A program made the translations under genes and the position numbers. Below, one piece after another: positions 5,309 to 7,816 of a stretch of 7,816 bases of DNA (positions are counted from its first letter, which is position 1; every line of letters starts with the position of its first letter). Source of the stretch: an uncultured Collinsella sp. (GTDB taxonomy: Bacteria > Actinomycetota > Coriobacteriia > Coriobacteriales > Coriobacteriaceae); NCBI GenBank assembly GCA_900754075.1, contig CAAEBN010000074.1, forward strand, positions 1 to 7,816. The letters are read 5' to 3'. The notes beneath the pieces were generated by a model. That model did no database searches, had not been told where the DNA came from, and saw only the letters and a program-made list of their open reading frames with translations.

Positions 5309-6499
5309 CTATTCCATCTCGTCAAACGCGGTATCATCGCCGGTCGCGACAACGGCCTCAAAATCCTCGAGGTCGCCGATCGCGCAGCCTTCGAACACGC
5401 GATACGTCTCGGCGCGCTCGGCAGCGGCGGCAACAGCCAGCTCGAGCGCGCGGTCGAGCGCCACACCGCACATGAGCTGGTACTCGAGCTCCACGCTAAA
5501 GCTGCCGCCCACGTCGCGGGCAACATCGCTGGCACGCAGGCGGAGCTCATCGCGCCACGGCAGCACGACCAGGTCGCCGTCCGTGTCAGCAAAGGACGCA
5601 CCCGTCGCGGCCAAGCGCTCGGCGGTCACGTCCTCAGCGTCACCCTCAGCGGCGCCCTCGTCCGCACCCGCCAGCAAATCACCCTCGGTATTGATGAGCG
5701 CCACCACCGTCTTGTCGTCATCCACGCAGGTCGCAGGCAGCGCACGCAGATAATCGGCCGCACCGCCGCAGAGTGCCGGCACGTCCTCCGCGTCGATATC
5801 GCACGCCATAAACAGGTCGATGGCATCGCGGTTAAAGCCGGTCGGCGCCCCATAGGCACCGGGCTCCCAGTCGGCAAACTTCTCGAGTATGCCGTCGGTC
5901 GCCATGAGCACGCCGGCAGCGCCCGCGGCAAAGCCAAACTCCCAGTGATAGGTATCATGCAGGGGAAACACCTGGCACGAAAGCGGGCCGCGGTGCAGAT
6001 GCGTCAGCGTAAACGGCGCGCCCGCGGCATCCACCGCAATCGCACCGGAGTCGCCGGCATTGCCATACCAAACGCGCGCGCCATCCCACACCACCAGGCA
6101 CAGCGTGCAGGCAAACGAGGCGATGTCGGCAGCGGGCTCGTTGGCAGCGACATCCGCCACGGCGCGGAGGGCGTGCTCGAACACGCCCTTAAGGGCCGAG
6201 GCATCGCCCGGCACCAGCTCGCCGCACACGAACGCCTCGGCAGCCGCGTCGACCGCAGCCTCACTTGCCAGATGGGCGCCCTCGCCGCTCAAAATCATGG
6301 ACGAGACGCCGTCCGCAACAGCGGCGACAATCGCCCGGCCAGGCGTATGAGCGGCAGGGGGCTCGCGCGACTCAGCCGCATCAGCTGCCTCTTCCGTGCG
6401 AGGCACCTCCACTACGCGCACGCAGTGGCAATCCTGGTTGCTGCGACGCTGCAGCTTGTGGCTGGGGCCGGTCACGCTGGCCTCATAATGAATCAACAT
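5309..6499 (-). CDS. PP2C-family Ser/Thr protein phosphatase
   Basis: This is a 396-aa protein that hydrolyses phospho-Ser/Thr using two metal ions. The PP2C motifs appear in order: RRSNQD (18-23), AAVADGVSS with Asp63-Gly64, GNAGDSGAI with Asp150, LMATDGIL with Asp202, and DDDKTVV (260-266), so the metal-binding aspartates are intact. Residues about 35-55 form an alanine/glutamate-rich insert. From about 272 to the end there is an acidic, alanine-rich extension of some 120 residues outside the PP2C fold, with no motif I know. I chose the ATG at 6499 because GGAAAGGA lies 5 nt upstream. An in-frame ATG at 6514 would overlap that Shine-Dalgarno. The gene sits between the VWA and kinase genes and ends 9 nt before the kinase start. 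It presumably reverses the kinase's action or dephosphorylates the kinase itself, as in the YegI/YegK pair. Confidence 0.87.
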   Translation of the reverse strand: MLIHYEASVTGPSHKLQRRSNQDCHCVRVVEVPRTEEAADAAESREPPAAHTPGRAIVAAVADGVSSMILSGEGAHLASEAAVDAAAEAFVCGELVPGDASALKGVFEHALRAVADVAANEPAADIASFACTLCLVVWDGARVWYGNAGDSGAIAVDAAGAPFTLTHLHRGPLSCQVFPLHDTYHWEFGFAAGAAGVLMATDGILEKFADWEPGAYGAPTGFNRDAIDLFMACDIDAEDVPALCGGAADYLRALPATCVDDDKTVVALINTEGDLLAGADEGAAEGDAEDVTAERLAATGASFADTDGDLVVLPWRDELRLRASDVARDVGGSFSVELEYQLMCGVALDRALELAVAAAAERAETYRVFEGCAIGDLEDFEAVVATGDDTAFDEME

Positions 6500-6504
6500 G
6501 GCTA

Positions 6505-6512
6505 TCCTTTCC
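6505..6512 (-). promoter_or_regulatory. Ribosome binding site deciding the PP2C start
   Basis: GGAAAGGA on the minus strand lies 5 nt before the ATG at 6499. The alternative ATG at 6514 overlaps this motif and has no good site of its own, which favours 6499. The same GAAAGGAT motif precedes the VWA gene. Confidence 0.65.
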
Positions 6513-6531
6513 ATCCGTACCAGCCGGGCGC

Positions 6532-6543
6532 GGCGGGCTCTGG
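6532..6543 (-). repeat. Leader repeat CCAGAGCCCGCC, copy before PP2C
   Basis: This exact 12-mer is also found at 7468-7479 upstream of the VWA gene. In both places it lies upstream of a GAAAGGAT ribosome binding site on the same strand, 20 nt away here and 9 nt away before VWA. The rest of the 97-nt VWA-PP2C gap shows no promoter or terminator that I would support. Confidence 0.45.
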
Positions 6544-6596
6544 TCCGTCCGGCACCGCTTCCGGGGTTTGCTGGAATATATGCGCTGGCAGATGCC

Positions 6597-7445
6597 CTAC
6601 TTGCAGAACTCTTCGAACGTGGTCACGCCGTCGGTGCACACAAAGCGAATGTCGTCGTCATCGCCGTCGAAGGTCTCGGACGTGGCGATCGCCGTGCCGG
6701 GCGCCAGCCGGCTCATGCCGCACGCGATCTCACTCATAAAGTGGAAGAAGCGGTCGAACGGCACACCGTCGCTCGCGTCAAAGTTGGCCTCAAAATAGCC
6801 ACCGCAGCTCTTGGTGAGCTGCTCGGCCGTCGCGCGATCAAAGTCGCCAAAGCCCAAGAACACCACCTTTACCTGATCCTTTGCGACCATCTTGGCAATA
6901 AGCTCGGCGGCCTCGTCCACATTGCCGGCTGGCTCGTCGCGCCCATCGGTGTAGATGAGCACGAGCGAGCGCTTAACATTGATGCCTGCGCGCAGCTGGC
7001 GCTGGGCGTGGTCGTGCACCAAGTTGAGGGCACGCACGATGCCGTCGTTGAGACGGGTGAGGCCGTGGGCCTTGAACGTAATGTCGGGCAGGTCCTTAAC
7101 GGGGACAAAGGCGGCATCGGCCTCGTCCAGGTCGGGTGCGGACAGGGTATTGGCGGCAGCGCTGGCAGGCCCAGCATCGCTCCCGTCGCCCTCGCCGGAC
7201 ACGACGTCACGCAGGCGCATGACCTGCACATCGCTCGCCACGTTGACCATCGCAATGTCCACCAGCTCGCGGGCCTTAGCGTTTTCGCAGACCTTCTGCT
7301 TAAAGTGCGCGCGGCCGCGGTTCATTTGGGCCATAACACCAGCGACAGAAGACGAACAGTCGTTGACCGAAACCACGCTCATGTGCGGCTCGTTGAGATA
7401 TCCGGTGCCGAGGATGGTGGTCGGGACGTTTTCGAAGCGATTCAT
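6597..7445 (-). CDS. von Willebrand factor A domain protein, TerY/YegL-like
   Basis: This is a 282-aa cytoplasmic protein without signal peptide. It has a complete metal-ion-dependent adhesion site: DxSxS as D29-C-S31-S-S33 in VNDCSSSV, Thr130 in HGLTRLNDG, and Asp167 in LVLIYTDGRDE. The alternating strands and helices run to about VVFLGFGDF (193-202). A low-complexity Asp/Ala/Ser/Gly insert (about 82-113) interrupts the domain after MRLRDVV. TerY-like VWA proteins are thought to act as metal-dependent adaptors, and they are encoded with a PP2C phosphatase and a kinase in the TerY-P triad and in the yegI-yegK-yegL set, exactly the neighbours here. AAAGGA 6 nt before the ATG supports the start. 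The stop is 97 nt before the PP2C gene, a wider gap than in the rest of the operon. Confidence 0.87.
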   Translation of the reverse strand: MNRFENVPTTILGTGYLNEPHMSVVSVNDCSSSVAGVMAQMNRGRAHFKQKVCENAKARELVDIAMVNVASDVQVMRLRDVVSGEGDGSDAGPASAAANTLSAPDLDEADAAFVPVKDLPDITFKAHGLTRLNDGIVRALNLVHDHAQRQLRAGINVKRSLVLIYTDGRDEPAGNVDEAAELIAKMVAKDQVKVVFLGFGDFDRATAEQLTKSCGGYFEANFDASDGVPFDRFFHFMSEIACGMSRLAPGTAIATSETFDGDDDDIRFVCTDGVTTFEEFCK

Positions 7446-7467
7446 GATTGATCCTTTCGGTTGGTGT

Positions 7468-7488
7468 GGCGGGCTCTGGATGCCCGCC
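7468..7488 (-). repeat. Leader hairpin before the VWA gene, with repeat CCAGAGCCCGCC
   Basis: On the minus strand GGCGGGC (7488-7482) pairs perfectly with GCCCGCC (7474-7468) around a 7-nt loop, 22 nt before the VWA start. No T-run follows, so it is not a terminator. It contains the 12-mer shared with the PP2C leader. The remainder of the 165-nt gap up to 7610 is very GC-rich, and I see no gene in it. Confidence 0.5.
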
Positions 7489-7610
7489 TTGTTGGCGACA
7501 GTGTGGCAGGAGGCCGATGCGCCGGGGCATCGCGCGATTCAGCTGAAAACGTAGACGGCGACGCGCGGGCCCGGCGCGGGCCGCGGCGGCCGAGCGCCGT
7601 CATCCACCCC

Positions 7611-7816
7611 CTATCCCAGCGCACGGGCCAAGCGACGCCCCAGCGGCGTCGGCGGCAACTCAGTAACGTCGCGGGTGCCGTAGGCAAGCTGCGCCGCCAC
7701 GGCAGCAGCGGCATAGAGATCCGTTTTGGGCGCATACGGCCCGCCCACGTGGGCCTCGGGCGCCTCAAAGCCGCGGCTGAGCACGCATTCGCGCAGCGCC
7801 GGCTCGCGCGCGGCGG
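7611..7816 (-). CDS. Protein kinase-like protein, C-terminal part only (5' end outside window)
   Basis: The last 68 codons of a gene entering from the right edge are visible. The peptide includes LSRGFEAPEAH followed by GGPYAPKTDLYAAAAVAAQLAYG. GFEAPE corresponds to the APE motif at the end of a kinase activation segment, and KTDLYA to the helix-F aspartate motif (usually (S/T)D-x-(Y/W)-(S/A)-L-G). Only about 40 residues remain after that, ending GRRLARALG before the stop at 7613-7611, so the C-lobe is much shorter than in a standard kinase. I found no continuation in the other frames after the stop. It could be a naturally short kinase-like protein, a pseudokinase or a truncated gene. It is a different gene from the kinase at 4208-5299 and lies 165 nt upstream of the VWA gene in the same direction, so it may be part of the cassette. 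Confidence 0.62.
   Translation of the reverse strand, partial: AAREPALRECVLSRGFEAPEAHVGGPYAPKTDLYAAAAVAAQLAYGTRDVTELPPTPLGRRLARALG

Noticed and set aside
4598..6739. 713-aa open frame on the plus strand
   Set aside because: It runs antisense to the kinase and PP2C genes, which carry full motif sets. Its composition (Arg, His and Ala rich) is what high-GC antisense frames give, and there is no ribosome binding site or recognisable domain.
7442..7768. 108-aa minus-strand ORF upstream of the VWA gene
   Set aside because: It is an Arg/Pro-rich shadow overlapping the kinase-like 3' end in a different frame, with no motif.
1..7816. CRISPR array, insertion sequence or transposase
   Set aside because: I saw no regularly spaced repeats and no terminal inverted repeats flanking a transposase. 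The short repeats found are listed separately.

Overview
The window looks like a chromosomal segment of a high-GC Gram-positive bacterium. The codon choice, the purine-rich ribosome binding sites and the gene content fit Actinomycetota. Coriobacteriia (Collinsella-like) is my best guess, but it comes from gene style only and was not checked by any search. Nearly all genes lie on the minus strand. A tRNA gene with initiator features (2875-2951, minus) divides the window into two very different halves.

Left half (1-2874), accessory. It holds a frameshifted small ORF cut by the window edge, a DUF2958-family gene (178-477), a divergent gene-free stretch (478-795) packed with inverted repeats, a 60-aa plus-strand gene (796-978), a shared bidirectional terminator (992-1027), a DUF4268-type gene with a PD-(D/E)XK-like N-terminus (1026-1958), an overlapping 51-aa gene (1945-2100) and a second frameshifted ORF (2153-2453). 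DUF2958 proteins are typical cargo of plasmids and integrative elements. The tRNA 3' end points at this block, as expected for an island next to a tRNA. A 421-nt gene-free stretch (2454-2874) with short direct repeats and a 14-bp palindrome separates the block from the tRNA. No integrase is in view.

Right half (2952-7816), a signalling locus on the minus strand, in transcription order: the 3' end of a kinase-like gene (7611 to the edge), a TerY/YegL-type von Willebrand A (VWA) protein (6597-7445), a PP2C phosphatase (5309-6499), a YegI/TerY-P-type Ser/Thr kinase with a C-terminal zinc ribbon (4208-5299) and a transglutaminase-like cysteine enzyme (3038-4198). The last three genes are spaced by 9 nt and look co-transcribed. 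VWA, PP2C and kinase together match the known TerY-P triad and the yegI/yegK/yegL gene set. The expected logic is that the kinase phosphorylates targets, the phosphatase reverses this, and the VWA protein acts as a metal-dependent adaptor. The added transglutaminase-like enzyme suggests that the switch may control a proteolytic or cross-linking step. This extended cassette is the best candidate in the window for an undescribed system.
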